Of a stretch of DNA of 64,000 nt, positions 1 to 8,265 are shown in pieces. Each line of letters opens with the position of its first letter. Position 1 is the stretch's first letter. The notes beneath the pieces are model-generated. The model searched no databases. It was not told where the DNA came from and saw only the letters and a program-made list of their open reading frames with translations. The stretch spans positions 324,439-388,438 of the forward strand of contig DIUR01000023.1 in NCBI GenBank assembly GCA_002428265.1, in the 5' to 3' direction. This DNA is from Bacteriovoracaceae bacterium UBA6153. Lineage in GTDB: Bacteria; Bdellovibrionota; Bacteriovoracia; Bacteriovoracales; Bacteriovoracaceae. Made by a program: the position numbers and the translations under genes.

Positions 1-819
1 AGAACAAAAGCTTTTGGCATGCTGGGCTCTGCTTTTAGTTTGGGATTTATCATAGGTCCTGCTCTGTCAGGATTGCTCGCAAAATACGGGCCTCATTATC
101 CCATCATGCTTGCGGCCTTTTTATCTTTTATAAGTATCATGGCCACTCTTACAATTTTGCCCAATACTGAGATTCTCGCTTCAAGTGAGCCGAGAAATAA
201 ATTTGCAGCTAAGAATATCCATAAATATTTAAATACCAAAGAAGTTGCACCTCTACTGTTGCAGTTTTTTGCTTTCATTTTTTCTTTTTCATTCTTTATG
301 TCGGGCTTTGCCATGTTTTGTGGTGAGAAGTTTTTCTTTGAAGGAAAACATTTTGGGGCAGAGCAGGTGGGATGGATTTTTACCTTCATAGGATGTTTAA
401 GTTTGATCGTGCAACTTGGATTACTCAAACGTTTGAGTGATTTCATGGGCGAGAAGAAACTTATTTTCTGTGGTTTTATTGCGATGAGTTTAGGATATTT
501 CTTTGTGGGAGAAATCTCTACGTTACCTTTTCTACTTGCAGCATTAGTTCTTAATACATTCGGAAGCTCAGTTTTAAGACCATCGATCACCAGTCAAATT
601 ACTAAAAATGTCCCTCGTCACCAACAGGGTGCCATTCTTGGCGTTACTCAATCTCTTCAATCATTTTCTCAAATCGTGGCCCCTCTTATTGGTGGGTATT
701 TAATTGGTACAGGACACTTAAGTGCATGGGCATGGACAGCTTCCTTCATTGCATTTTTAGGAATTGTTCTTATGTTCTTTCAAAATCGCACCGTCAAAAA
801 TCCAGCACTCACTCCTTAA
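1..819 (+). CDS. MFS transporter, C-terminal part (5' end outside window)
   Basis: The reading frame is open from the first base of the window, so the gene begins upstream; an internal ATG at 19 is not the start. The visible 272 residues are hydrophobic, with several membrane segments. The first residues (RTKAFGMLGSAF, then GFIIGPALSG) match the conserved stretch around TM4-TM5 of the TetA-like drug:H+ antiporter branch of the major facilitator superfamily. The protein ends in a short polar tail. It is an inner-membrane transporter, probably an exporter; the substrate cannot be read from this part. It stands alone before the secreted protease gene. Confidence 0.85.
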   Translation, partial: RTKAFGMLGSAFSLGFIIGPALSGLLAKYGPHYPIMLAAFLSFISIMATLTILPNTEILASSEPRNKFAAKNIHKYLNTKEVAPLLLQFFAFIFSFSFFMSGFAMFCGEKFFFEGKHFGAEQVGWIFTFIGCLSLIVQLGLLKRLSDFMGEKKLIFCGFIAMSLGYFFVGEISTLPFLLAALVLNTFGSSVLRPSITSQITKNVPRHQQGAILGVTQSLQSFSQIVAPLIGGYLIGTGHLSAWAWTASFIAFLGIVLMFFQNRTVKNPALTP

Positions 820-862
820 TTGGCCCTTTTTTCTTACTTAAAATCACATTTAGAAGAAATGC

Positions 863-883
863 TTGTCAGAGCTTTCCTGACAA
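863..883. promoter_or_regulatory. Inverted repeat upstream of trypsin-like gene
   Basis: TTGTCAG (863-869) and CTGACAA (877-883) are perfect 7-bp arms around a 7-base spacer, 50 bases before the protease ATG. The left arm includes a -35-like TTGTCA, with a weak TAAGAA about 16 bases downstream. It could be an operator or part of the promoter; there is no direct evidence of binding. Confidence 0.3.
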
Positions 884-932
884 TTAAGAATTTAGCTAAC
901 AAATCTAACACAAAACTAACAGTGAGATTCTT

Positions 933-1703
933 ATGAAAATGATTTTCTTAATTTTGGCAACAGTGACAATGACGTCAGCAACTGCCGCAACTCTTAAAGT
1001 AACACCAAAAATCGTTGGTGGAATTGAAGTACTTCCAACAACTGATACATCTTTCGTAGTAAGCATTGGTGGTGGATGTGCTGGTAGCATCATCGACGCA
1101 AAATGGATTCTAACAGCAGCTCACTGTAAGTCGCTTTTCAAAAGTGCAGTAACAGGTGGAAGCATTGCTCTTAGAGGAAATGATAGAGTGAAATTGACTG
1201 TTCTTAGATCAATCGTTCACCCTAAGTATTCTGGAAGCTCAAACGACTTCGCACTTCTTGAACTTGCTACTCCAATCGATTTCGCAGCTAACCCAAAATT
1301 AGGTGCAATTTCAATTGCTGACTCTAACCTTGAAACTTCAGGTGGACTAGAAGACGGCACAATGACAACTGCATACGGATGGGGTGTAACTCGTGAAAAC
1401 GGAAGCCAGCCATCAATCATGAGAGAAGTTGATCTTCCACTTGTTAGCCGTGAAAGAGCAAACGCTCCATCTGCTTACAATGGTAAAATTGACAACTCAA
1501 TGATCGCTGCTGGATTTGATGAAGGCGGAAAAGATTCATGTCAAGGTGATAGCGGTGGACCACTTATTACAAAAGAAAACGGAGTTAAAACTCTTGTTGG
1601 TGTAGTGAGCTGGGGACAAGGTTGTGCTAGAGCTAAGAAATACGGTATCTATTCAAACGTAGCTTCTGCTCACGAGTGGATCAGAACTGAAATGTCTAAA
1701 TAA
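933..1703 (+). CDS. Secreted trypsin-like serine protease (S1 family)
   Basis: A 256-residue secreted endopeptidase of the chymotrypsin fold. An N-terminal signal peptide (about residues 1-19, ending ATAA) is followed by a short propeptide and the activation junction K26-IVGG. The triad is visible as H64 in TAAHC, D105 in SNDFALL and S207 in GDSGGP. D201, six residues before the serine, occupies the trypsin S1-pocket position, so cleavage after Lys/Arg is expected. WGQGC (227-231) completes the substrate-binding wall. The Lys before IVGG suggests activation by a trypsin-like cleavage. It is monocistronic and ends in a strong terminator. Such proteases are abundant in predatory Bdellovibrio relatives; a role in prey digestion is inference. 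Confidence 0.95.
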   Translation: MKMIFLILATVTMTSATAATLKVTPKIVGGIEVLPTTDTSFVVSIGGGCAGSIIDAKWILTAAHCKSLFKSAVTGGSIALRGNDRVKLTVLRSIVHPKYSGSSNDFALLELATPIDFAANPKLGAISIADSNLETSGGLEDGTMTTAYGWGVTRENGSQPSIMREVDLPLVSRERANAPSAYNGKIDNSMIAAGFDEGGKDSCQGDSGGPLITKENGVKTLVGVVSWGQGCARAKKYGIYSNVASAHEWIRTEMSK

Positions 1704-1718
1704 TTATTGCTAATATTG

Positions 1719-1750
1719 ACTGCGCCCGACCTGTTTGGGCGCAGTTTTTT
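1719..1750 (+). terminator. Rho-independent terminator of the trypsin-like gene
   Basis: Perfect 9-bp GC-rich stem (1719-1727 with 1737-1745), a 9-base loop and a run of six T. It ends the protease transcript 16 bases after the stop codon. Confidence 0.9.
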
Positions 1751-1827
1751 CCTACTTCCTCAATAGTTTGCATCCTAAACCATATTCCATTAAAATTAAT
1801 TACTATCTAAACCCTGGGGCTTTCTCA

Positions 1828-2262
1828 ATGAAAACACTCCTGCTTTTAAGCACAATATTTATACTTAACAATCAAGCTTCTGCAGCTCTTACAGGTGCTT
1901 ATGATTTAGTTAAAGGTCCAAGTGAATGCCCATCAGGTGTCATCGATATCAAGACTGATGAAAAATCAAAAGAGAGAACACTGATTTTTGGAAGTAGGCA
2001 CTCGTGGTTTTTGAATGACAAAAGTTTGTCACAAACCACTGAAGTGGTAGAGCAAGGCTGTTCATATACTCTTGATTATGAATTAACAGAAACAGCGTTC
2101 AAATCAAAAACAACCAGAGCGAAGTGTCCTAAAAAATCTGAAAATTCAGTTATCAAAGAATCTCTTGTGATGAAAGAAAATACTCTTACATATAGCTACA
2201 GTTCATTACCTGCAATTGGAAAGTCCTCAACTTTTAATTGCACATACAATAGATCAAAATAA
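1828..2262 (+). CDS. Secreted hypothetical protein
   Basis: A 144-residue protein of unknown function. ATG 1828 is preferred: it begins a clean signal peptide (MKTLLLLSTIFILNNQASA) with a GGGG stretch about nine bases upstream, whereas the in-frame start at 1735 lies inside the preceding terminator. The mature protein holds four cysteines (SECPSG, QGCSY, AKCPKK, FNCTY), consistent with two disulfides in the periplasm or outside the cell. The stop codon directly abuts the ATG of the SLT-fold gene, so the two are probably cotranscribed and translationally coupled. No family recognised. Confidence 0.7.
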   Translation: MKTLLLLSTIFILNNQASAALTGAYDLVKGPSECPSGVIDIKTDEKSKERTLIFGSRHSWFLNDKSLSQTTEVVEQGCSYTLDYELTETAFKSKTTRAKCPKKSENSVIKESLVMKENTLTYSYSSLPAIGKSSTFNCTYNRSK

Positions 2263-3030
2263 ATGAGTGAGTTGTTACTAATTATTTTTTCAAGTCTTAA
2301 TCTTTGGGCAGCTGATCCTTCTGCTTGTCGTTCATCTTCGGCCAGTGGATTAAAATCTTGTATCCAGGAATTTAGTAGAACGACTAAAACGATTTCTAAG
2401 GTAGGAGTTCCCCCTCAATCATGTCAGGCGCACCTAAACTCAGCAGATGCTAATTGTCCACCGCTTGCAGAAGAGTTCAGCCAGAAAGCAGCTAACTGCG
2501 AAGGCTTTATTAGAAGTGATGGGGAGTATGGAAGCTGGGGAAAAGAAATCGTTTCATATTTTGATGAAAAAGGTGAATCAGCAATATTCTTTGATAAGGA
2601 TCTTGCGGGAATGCAAAATGGAATCAGCGCTTGTCCTAACTGGAGCTCAATGAGCACTGATGAGAAAAAACATTTTTGGGTGTGGGTAATGGCCTCTATC
2701 GCTCATGTTGAATCTACTTGTAAGCCAGATGCCAGAAATTCATCCGCAACCAATGGCGTAGCAGTTGGACTTCTTCAATTGGATGAAAGATTGGCACAAA
2801 GAAAGTGGAGAGGTCCCAACTGTGCGGCCAAACAAGTGACTGGAGCAAAAGAAAATCTTCGTTGCGGACTCGATATTGTAGAAGAGTTACTAAAAGGTAA
2901 GGAAGGCGAGTATAAGTCCAATGGGCAGATCTGGGGAGCTAGGTCCAGCTCTTACTGGGAGCATTTGAGAAAGAAAGACGGTGGTGAAATATCTGACCTG
3001 ATTGCTTTAAATCCCTTCTGTAAAAAATAA
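2263..3030 (+). CDS. Secreted lysozyme/SLT-fold protein (putative lytic transglycosylase)
   Basis: A 255-residue secreted protein. After a signal peptide (about 1-17) and a cysteine-containing linker, the C-terminal half carries the pattern of a soluble-lytic-transglycosylase domain: catalytic-type glutamate E150 in IAHVEST, then GLLQL (169-173, the family GLMQ motif), then NLRCGLDI (198-205, equivalent of the N-I..G motif). The predicted role is cleavage of peptidoglycan glycan strands in the own or prey periplasm; this is inferred from motifs. The ATG overlaps no ribosome-binding site but sits immediately after the previous stop, implying coupled translation. Extra cysteines (153, 187, 201) suggest an exported, disulfide-stabilised enzyme. 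Confidence 0.72.
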   Translation: MSELLLIIFSSLNLWAADPSACRSSSASGLKSCIQEFSRTTKTISKVGVPPQSCQAHLNSADANCPPLAEEFSQKAANCEGFIRSDGEYGSWGKEIVSYFDEKGESAIFFDKDLAGMQNGISACPNWSSMSTDEKKHFWVWVMASIAHVESTCKPDARNSSATNGVAVGLLQLDERLAQRKWRGPNCAAKQVTGAKENLRCGLDIVEELLKGKEGEYKSNGQIWGARSSSYWEHLRKKDGGEISDLIALNPFCKK

Positions 3031-3062
3031 TCTAATCATTTCACTACCATTATAAATTTAAT

Positions 3063-3077
3063 CTATCGTATCGATAG
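3063..3077. promoter_or_regulatory. Short palindrome upstream of small secreted gene
   Basis: CTATCG (3063-3068) and CGATAG (3072-3077) are perfect arms around TAT, about 80 bases before the ATG at 3158. This is a possible operator or RNA stem; nothing in the sequence identifies a regulator. Confidence 0.25.
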
Positions 3078-3157
3078 AAAGAAAGTATTTTTTAATTATC
3101 AAAAAGAGGACGATACTGACTCCAGAGGCAATCTTAAACCTTTTAGAGGAAAAAAAT

Positions 3158-3415
3158 ATGAAAATGAAAATCTTGGCCCTAGCACTTATGTCCCTTGTTA
3201 TCAGTTCGCAAGCATTTGCTCAAAGTGCACTTCGCGCAGATGAAGCAGCTAAACATCCTGAGCAGTACAGACTAGGAGACTCGAACGATTTACAGGATGA
3301 TCAACTAAAAATTGATCAAGCTAAGATGTGTGAATTTCAGAGTGAATCGAGCTCTCAAAAACATCAGCAAAATATTCTTAAAAAACATTTGATTAAAAAC
3401 TCAGATTATATTTAA
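3158..3415 (+). CDS. Small secreted hypothetical protein
   Basis: An 85-residue protein with a classic signal peptide (MKMKILALALMSLVISSQAFA) leaving a mature chain of about 64 charged residues with one cysteine. AGAGGA lies seven bases before the ATG, which fixes the start. The mature part is rich in Gln, Asp and Lys and shows no recognised domain. It has its own upstream region with a short palindrome and a strong downstream terminator, so it is a single-gene unit. Function unknown; a small periplasmic or secreted factor. Confidence 0.65.
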   Translation: MKMKILALALMSLVISSQAFAQSALRADEAAKHPEQYRLGDSNDLQDDQLKIDQAKMCEFQSESSSQKHQQNILKKHLIKNSDYI

Positions 3416-3429
3416 TGATTTTTTTATTA

Positions 3430-3460
3430 TAGGCCTTGTGAATGCAAGGCCTATTTTTTT
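3430..3460 (+). terminator. Rho-independent terminator
   Basis: Nine-bp stem (3430-3438 with 3445-3453) followed by seven T. It terminates the small secreted gene. The stop codon and last codons of the convergent siderophore-reductase gene lie inside the hairpin and T-run. Confidence 0.88.
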
Positions 3461-4170
3461 AACTTTCCGTTGGGATCATCTTTCCATCCCCAGTAAACTT
3501 TTTTGTCTATAAAATCTTTAGGGATATCTTGAGCATAAAGTCTCTGTCTTAAAGCAACAATTGATTGTTGTTTACCTGAAAGAATAATTTTTGTACTGCC
3601 GTCATTCACAAATGCTGTTTGAAGTGCTTTTGCCGCTGCATCCATTTGGTTGAGTTCAAAAAGTGTCGATTGTTCCAGTTCAAACTTTTTTAAAACGAGA
3701 AGAGATTCACTAAGGTCATTAGCTTCAAAAAAGAAATGAAACTCAATATCTGTTCTATTTTTTAAAAGAGCGTAGGCAAGGCCATAAGTCGTTTCATCAC
3801 CAAAGAAGAGCACGCGCTTGACACCTTCATCGATCCTTAGAGAAGACTTAGGGCCTAGGACTGTAACTTTGTCTTGAGCTCGAACATCGCGCGCCCAGAT
3901 CGCTCCAGGGCCTTTACCGTGCATATAAATAAGAGTCTGCATGACTCCCTCTGACTGATTCCACGATGAAGGCGTGTAACTTCTCATCTCATCGCCTTTA
4001 AGCTGGATTTGAATTTTTTGTCCGGGTACCCATTCTTTCTTTTTAATGGAGCTGCCCTTGATAGTTATAAATTGAAAATGCGGAGAGAGCCTCTCGTTTG
4101 AAACAATCTTGCTTTTAGAAAGAATGATAGGGCCTAAAACTTTGAGAAGGATTTTTTTTATTTGGCTCAT
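3451..4170 (-). CDS. Siderophore-interacting protein (FAD-dependent ferric-siderophore reductase)
   Basis: A 239-residue cytoplasmic flavoprotein of the ViuB/YqjH-type SIP family, which reduces ferric siderophore with NAD(P)H to release iron. An N-terminal ferredoxin-reductase-like FAD domain shows the R-x-Y-T flavin motif (MRSYTPSS, about residues 62-69). A C-terminal domain contains FFGDETTYGLA, the acidic-residue motif typical of SIPs, and the family's C-terminal WGWKDDP. The start overlaps the stop of the upstream MFS gene by four bases (ATGA), so the two form an operon. Position next to the aerobactin-type genes supports iron release from the imported siderophore. Its 3' end overlaps a plus-strand terminator. 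Confidence 0.88.
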   Translation of the reverse strand: MSQIKKILLKVLGPIILSKSKIVSNERLSPHFQFITIKGSSIKKKEWVPGQKIQIQLKGDEMRSYTPSSWNQSEGVMQTLIYMHGKGPGAIWARDVRAQDKVTVLGPKSSLRIDEGVKRVLFFGDETTYGLAYALLKNRTDIEFHFFFEANDLSESLLVLKKFELEQSTLFELNQMDAAAKALQTAFVNDGSTKIILSGKQQSIVALRQRLYAQDIPKDFIDKKVYWGWKDDPNGKLKK

Positions 4171-5408
4171 TCGGCAACACTCGCACTTTTATTGGGAAGA
4201 ATGAAATCAGATTTATTAAGAATTAATGAAGCGACGATTACAAGAGTCACAATCGAAATAAAACTAATAACAGTCATATTCGAGACAATATTTAATTTCA
4301 TTGATATTGCTACCATTCCGGCTCCGAAAGCGTAACCAAGTGAATGGGCGATACTGGCGAATCCAATCTTTTTACCTGTTACATTGTCTGCCACTTTTGT
4401 ATGACTGATCAGTGCTAAATAAACAGCAGGGATAAGGGCAAGGCCTGTTGCAATGAATGCTAATGAAACCCAGATAAAAGTCATGGTTGTAGCAAAAGAG
4501 AGCAGGAAAGATCCAAATACTAAAGAGCTTGCGCCGGTAATAAGTCTCATCTTCCATTCACGTTTAAAGATCCATTGACTGCTTTGTTGAACGACTAGAG
4601 AAAATAAACTGATGGCCAGAACAATTTTAGCAAAGAGAACTGTGGCTTCATCGCCTCTGATATTGAAAGTCACTTTCAAATGATGACCTAACGTAGAGTG
4701 AAGAACGCCAATGAAGCTTGTAAAAATGAGTGCTAGAAGAATGGGCAGAACTGACTCTCTTAAAAGTTTTTTCCACTGAAGCCACGCACTTCCTAAACTC
4801 TCAGTTGCAACAGCAGCTATTTTTACAGATGTCTTAGAGGTTAGAAGGCATCCGACAGATAAAACAAAAACCCATGCCGTTGCGGCATAAATGATGTGCT
4901 CAAAATTAACTTGTTTAAAAAGAATTAAAATCGGCCCTAAAATTCTTCCGACATTTAGGCACATCGAGTTTCTGGTTAAAACTTTCATCTTATCTTTAGT
5001 ATCAATTAAATCTAGCTGCCAGGCCTGAGAGACTGGAACGACGGCAGAGGCCAGTAATCCATAGATAACTCGACTTCCATAAATCATGGAAACTTTCATC
5101 GTCATCGATAATTCTTGGTTAAATAAAAAAAGCGCGCTTAAAAGGAGAAATGAAAAACCCATTCCTAGCATTCCAAGGCTCAGCACTCTCTTTCTTCCCC
5201 AGGTATCACTCTTAGCGGCCCAGAAAGGTCCCATACCAGCGAAAATAAAAGAGCCTACACTAATGGAGCCAATAATGGTCGCCGTCTGCAGGAGAGTTGT
5301 ATCTGCTATATAAGGAATAGTTGTGTAGAGAAGAATCTGAACACAGCTAAAGGTCATAGTATTAAGGTACGCAATCAAAAGTTGTTGATTGATGCTAGTA
5401 GTTTTCAT
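4167..5408 (-). CDS. MFS transporter, probable siderophore exporter
   Basis: A 413-residue major facilitator protein with about twelve hydrophobic segments; the TM2-TM3 loop motif appears as AKSDTWGRKRVL (about residues 64-75). Divergently placed 140 bases from the siderophore synthesis genes and four-base overlapped with the siderophore reductase, it is a good candidate for exporting the newly made siderophore, a job done by MFS proteins in several hydroxamate/citrate siderophore systems. Import of an iron chelate cannot be excluded by sequence alone. No Shine-Dalgarno is evident before the ATG. Confidence 0.82.
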   Translation of the reverse strand: MKTTSINQQLLIAYLNTMTFSCVQILLYTTIPYIADTTLLQTATIIGSISVGSFIFAGMGPFWAAKSDTWGRKRVLSLGMLGMGFSFLLLSALFLFNQELSMTMKVSMIYGSRVIYGLLASAVVPVSQAWQLDLIDTKDKMKVLTRNSMCLNVGRILGPILILFKQVNFEHIIYAATAWVFVLSVGCLLTSKTSVKIAAVATESLGSAWLQWKKLLRESVLPILLALIFTSFIGVLHSTLGHHLKVTFNIRGDEATVLFAKIVLAISLFSLVVQQSSQWIFKREWKMRLITGASSLVFGSFLLSFATTMTFIWVSLAFIATGLALIPAVYLALISHTKVADNVTGKKIGFASIAHSLGYAFGAGMVAISMKLNIVSNMTVISFISIVTLVIVASLILNKSDFILPNKSASVAE

Positions 5409-5475
5409 TTAGGGCCCGTTAGACTGCAAGCGTCGATGCGCTGGTGAAATAAGAAAATAAATGAATTAGTTTGCC

Positions 5476-5505
5476 TTGTCAAACAATCTTATGAAAAGGT
5501 ATACA
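5476..5505 (+). promoter_or_regulatory. Predicted promoter of siderophore operon
   Basis: TTGTCA (5476-5481), 18-base spacer, TATACA (5500-5505); expected start near 5512, leaving a leader of about 37 bases. No recognisable 19-bp Fur box (GATAATGATAATCATTATC-like) is visible between the divergent genes, so iron control may use another site or regulator. Confidence 0.5.
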
Positions 5506-5548
5506 AGAAGACAATTAACCGCTGTAAAGCTTAGAAATTGCGTAAAAA

Positions 5549-7252
5549 ATGAAGATACGATCTCTTGCAGAAAAACATTCGGCCGCCTGCTTTTTGAACT
5601 CACTCTTTAGAGAGTGGAAAGACTATACATATGATCTTGAATCATCATCACTTGTTATCAAGTTGAATCACGATTCTCTTATTCTTCCTCTTGTATCTTT
5701 TTCTTTAACAGGAAAACATTCTTATACTGGAACTTACTTTTTTAATTCTGAAGAAATTAATTTTAATAAATTAAAAGAGCTTCTCTTAAATCATCTTGCA
5801 ACAATTTATAAAACAACAACAGCTCAGCTTTCAATTTTTAATAATAGAATTGATGACAGTGTTGAGAATATTAAATCATCTCTGGATTTAAGAGGACAAG
5901 AGTTGTCTTCTCTGTATGAAAGTCCATCAATGGATTTTAATTCAGCGGAGCAAGCGTTAATCATTGGGCATACTTTTCACCCTCATCCAAAGAATAGAGA
6001 TGAGATGAGTGGAAGTGATTATATAAAGTACGCTCCTGAAACTGGCGGAAAGTTTGATTTAGAATGGTTTTTTGTTAGTCCTGACATTCTTTATATTCAT
6101 AATTCAAAAAACTTCGAAAATAAGAGTTGGAACGAAGAACTGTTTAAAGGAAGAGAAATTCTTAAAGGCTACAGCGTTTTGCCGGTTCATCCTTGGCAAA
6201 AAGACAAACTCTTAAATCATCCAGTGATTAAGAGCTATATTGTAGATAAAAAAATCATTCCAGTGGACTCATTTCAGGAAACTGAGAAATGGCATCCAAC
6301 TTCTTCACTGCGATCTATCTACAACAAAAAAAGTCCTTATATGCTTAAGTTTTCTTTGAGTGTTCGTCTGACAAACTCAATTCGCCATCTTCTTCCTCAT
6401 GAAGTGGTAAGAGGGCTTCAAGTGATGGATGTTTTTTCAACGGGAACAGGGAAAACGTTCTTAAGAAAATTTCCGGACTTCAATATTCTTTATGAACCAG
6501 GTTTCATGGCGATCAAAGACAATCATGATAAAATTATAAATGAATCAATCGTCTCTTTGAGAGTGAACCCATTTTTAGAAGATGCTGAAAATAAAATTGT
6601 TCTTGCGACGCTGACTCAGGATCATCCGGTAAAAGGAATGAGTCTTATCGGAAGTCAGATTCATCGACTGGCAGAAGAATCAAATTTAAAAACGGCCGCA
6701 TTTCTTTGGTTAAAAAAATACTTAGACGTTGCTGTAAAGCCTCTTTTATTAGCTCAAGCTAATTACGGGGTTTTGCTCGGGGCCCATCAGCAAAACCTCA
6801 TTCTTGAAATAAAAAATTCACTTCCTACTCAGGCCTATTTCAGAGACTGTCAGGGGACAGGTTATAGCAATATTGGTTTTGAATTATTTGCTGGTGAAGT
6901 AGATCTTATGACGGTTGAGAATGGAAATATTCTCGATTCAAAAATGGGAAATACACTATTTTCTTATTATCTTTTTATCAACTCAACTTTTAATGTCATC
7001 AGCACACTTGCTAAAGAAGCAGGTCTTCCAGAAGAGGAGTTCTTTAAAGTTTTAAGAAGTGAGATGACTTCATGGTTAAAAGAAGGTGTGCGCGACACAA
7101 GCTGTTTTGATTATTTATTAGAGTCAAAAACACTTCTTCAAAAAGGCAATTTCCTTTGTTCGATTATCAATATGAATGAAAATACGACTGAGAACCCATT
7201 GGGCATTTATAACGAAATGGCCAATCCAATCTATGAGAGCAAGTTATGTTAA
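5549..7252 (+). CDS. iucA: IucA-type NIS siderophore synthetase
   Basis: A 567-residue NRPS-independent siderophore synthetase; E. coli IucA has about 574. It uses ATP to join citrate to an N-hydroxylated, acetylated amine, the first condensation in aerobactin synthesis. Visible IucA/IucC family motifs: GHTFHPHPKNR (about 139-149), HPWQ (about 213), FSLSVRLTNS (about 268), HQQN (about 413) and RDCQG (about 432). Similarity to IucA, rather than IucC, runs through both ends (AACFLNSLFRE near the start, NENTTENPL near the stop). The stop overlaps the acetyltransferase gene by seven bases. Gene order iucA-B-C-D-receptor supports the assignment; the exact product (aerobactin or an analogue) is inference. 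Confidence 0.88.
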   Translation: MKIRSLAEKHSAACFLNSLFREWKDYTYDLESSSLVIKLNHDSLILPLVSFSLTGKHSYTGTYFFNSEEINFNKLKELLLNHLATIYKTTTAQLSIFNNRIDDSVENIKSSLDLRGQELSSLYESPSMDFNSAEQALIIGHTFHPHPKNRDEMSGSDYIKYAPETGGKFDLEWFFVSPDILYIHNSKNFENKSWNEELFKGREILKGYSVLPVHPWQKDKLLNHPVIKSYIVDKKIIPVDSFQETEKWHPTSSLRSIYNKKSPYMLKFSLSVRLTNSIRHLLPHEVVRGLQVMDVFSTGTGKTFLRKFPDFNILYEPGFMAIKDNHDKIINESIVSLRVNPFLEDAENKIVLATLTQDHPVKGMSLIGSQIHRLAEESNLKTAAFLWLKKYLDVAVKPLLLAQANYGVLLGAHQQNLILEIKNSLPTQAYFRDCQGTGYSNIGFELFAGEVDLMTVENGNILDSKMGNTLFSYYLFINSTFNVISTLAKEAGLPEEEFFKVLRSEMTSWLKEGVRDTSCFDYLLESKTLLQKGNFLCSIINMNENTTENPLGIYNEMANPIYESKLC

Positions 7253-8265
7253 GTAATATTATCGCTACCCAATACAAAACACTGGCAAGTGGACAGGTCT
7301 TTAAAGCAGAGTTCGTGGATGGGGTATGCAAAGTAAGAAACTCTTTCGAACAGGAATTAATTCTTAAGGCCTCTGAAGACAATAATGCGCTTTTAATCAA
7401 TGTTTCAAAACTTGATGACAGGCGTGATGACGAATTTCTTTTCACTGCTGTTGAATATCTTCTAGGACACAATATCCATCTTACAACAGTCAAGATTTCA
7501 AACGCGATTAAAGAATACTCTTCTGATCTTCTTTTACAGAAATATTTTTTAGTCGATGGTGATCTTTTGAGCTTCACAAGAGGAGAGTTTTTTCAATTAG
7601 GTGGAAGCTGGTATAAAGAAAGAGACCAAAAATTATCCCCTGAAAAATATACTGAAACAAATGGGAGAGTTCACCCGGTTAGAGTCGATGTTCAAAGTGG
7701 AGTGCTCTACAGCAGATACGTTCCTCAAATTCAAAAAACACTAAGCTTTAGAATGATTGATATTCAAGCTGACCTGGGTATTTTCCATGAGTGGCATAAT
7801 CAACCAAGAGTCGCAAACTTTTGGGAAATGGCACAGCCAAAAGCTGAGCTTCAGGCCTTTATTGAAAAAAATCTTAAAGACCCACATGCTCTTCCCATGA
7901 TCGCCGAGTGCGACGGAGTACCTGTAGGGTATTTTGAATTGTACTGGACGAGAGAAGACCGCCTTGCTCCATATTACGAGAGTGAGTCATGGGATCGTGG
8001 CTTCCACTTTTTGATCGGAGCAACAGAGTTCTTAGGATTCAATAATACAGATGCAATGCTCAGATCTTTGACACATTTCTTATTTTTGGACGATAGAAGA
8101 ACAAGAAAAATTATGGCAGAACCAAGATCTGATAATACCAAAGTTCTAAAATATGTAGAAACTTTTACTGCCTGGAGAAAACTTTACGAGTTTGATTTCC
8201 CTCATAAAAGATCTGCCCTTCTTGAATGCACTCGCGAGAGAATGTTCGGAGGTATTTACCTATGA
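7246..8265 (+). CDS. iucB: IucB-type N6-hydroxylysine O/N-acetyltransferase
   Basis: A 339-residue protein whose C-terminal 170 residues form the GNAT domain of the siderophore acetylases (IucB, RhbD, AlcB). Conserved pieces include FHEWHNQPRVANFWE, GVPVGYFELYW, GFHFLIGA and EPRSDNTKVL. It would transfer acetyl from acetyl-CoA to the hydroxylated amine of lysine (or a related diamine), giving the hydroxamate arm. The N-terminal half is divergent, as usual for this family. It overlaps the iucA-like stop by seven bases and the next ATG by four, indicating a tightly coupled operon. E. coli IucB is about 315 residues. Confidence 0.85.
   Translation: MLSNIIATQYKTLASGQVFKAEFVDGVCKVRNSFEQELILKASEDNNALLINVSKLDDRRDDEFLFTAVEYLLGHNIHLTTVKISNAIKEYSSDLLLQKYFLVDGDLLSFTRGEFFQLGGSWYKERDQKLSPEKYTETNGRVHPVRVDVQSGVLYSRYVPQIQKTLSFRMIDIQADLGIFHEWHNQPRVANFWEMAQPKAELQAFIEKNLKDPHALPMIAECDGVPVGYFELYWTREDRLAPYYESESWDRGFHFLIGATEFLGFNNTDAMLRSLTHFLFLDDRRTRKIMAEPRSDNTKVLKYVETFTAWRKLYEFDFPHKRSALLECTRERMFGGIYL

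Noticed and set aside
96..590. 164-residue open frame on the minus strand
   Set aside because: It lies wholly opposite the MFS transporter, has a basic, low-complexity translation and no signals of its own.
1735..1827. Longer N-terminus for the secreted protein at 1828
   Set aside because: The earlier start lies in the terminator hairpin of the protease gene and would bury the signal peptide.
5409..5548. Fur box in the siderophore divergent region
   Set aside because: Only weak A/T-rich partial matches were found, not enough to call a site.
7167..7577. 136-residue minus-strand open frame across the iucA/iucB junction
   Set aside because: It is antisense to two well-supported siderophore genes and its translation matches no family.
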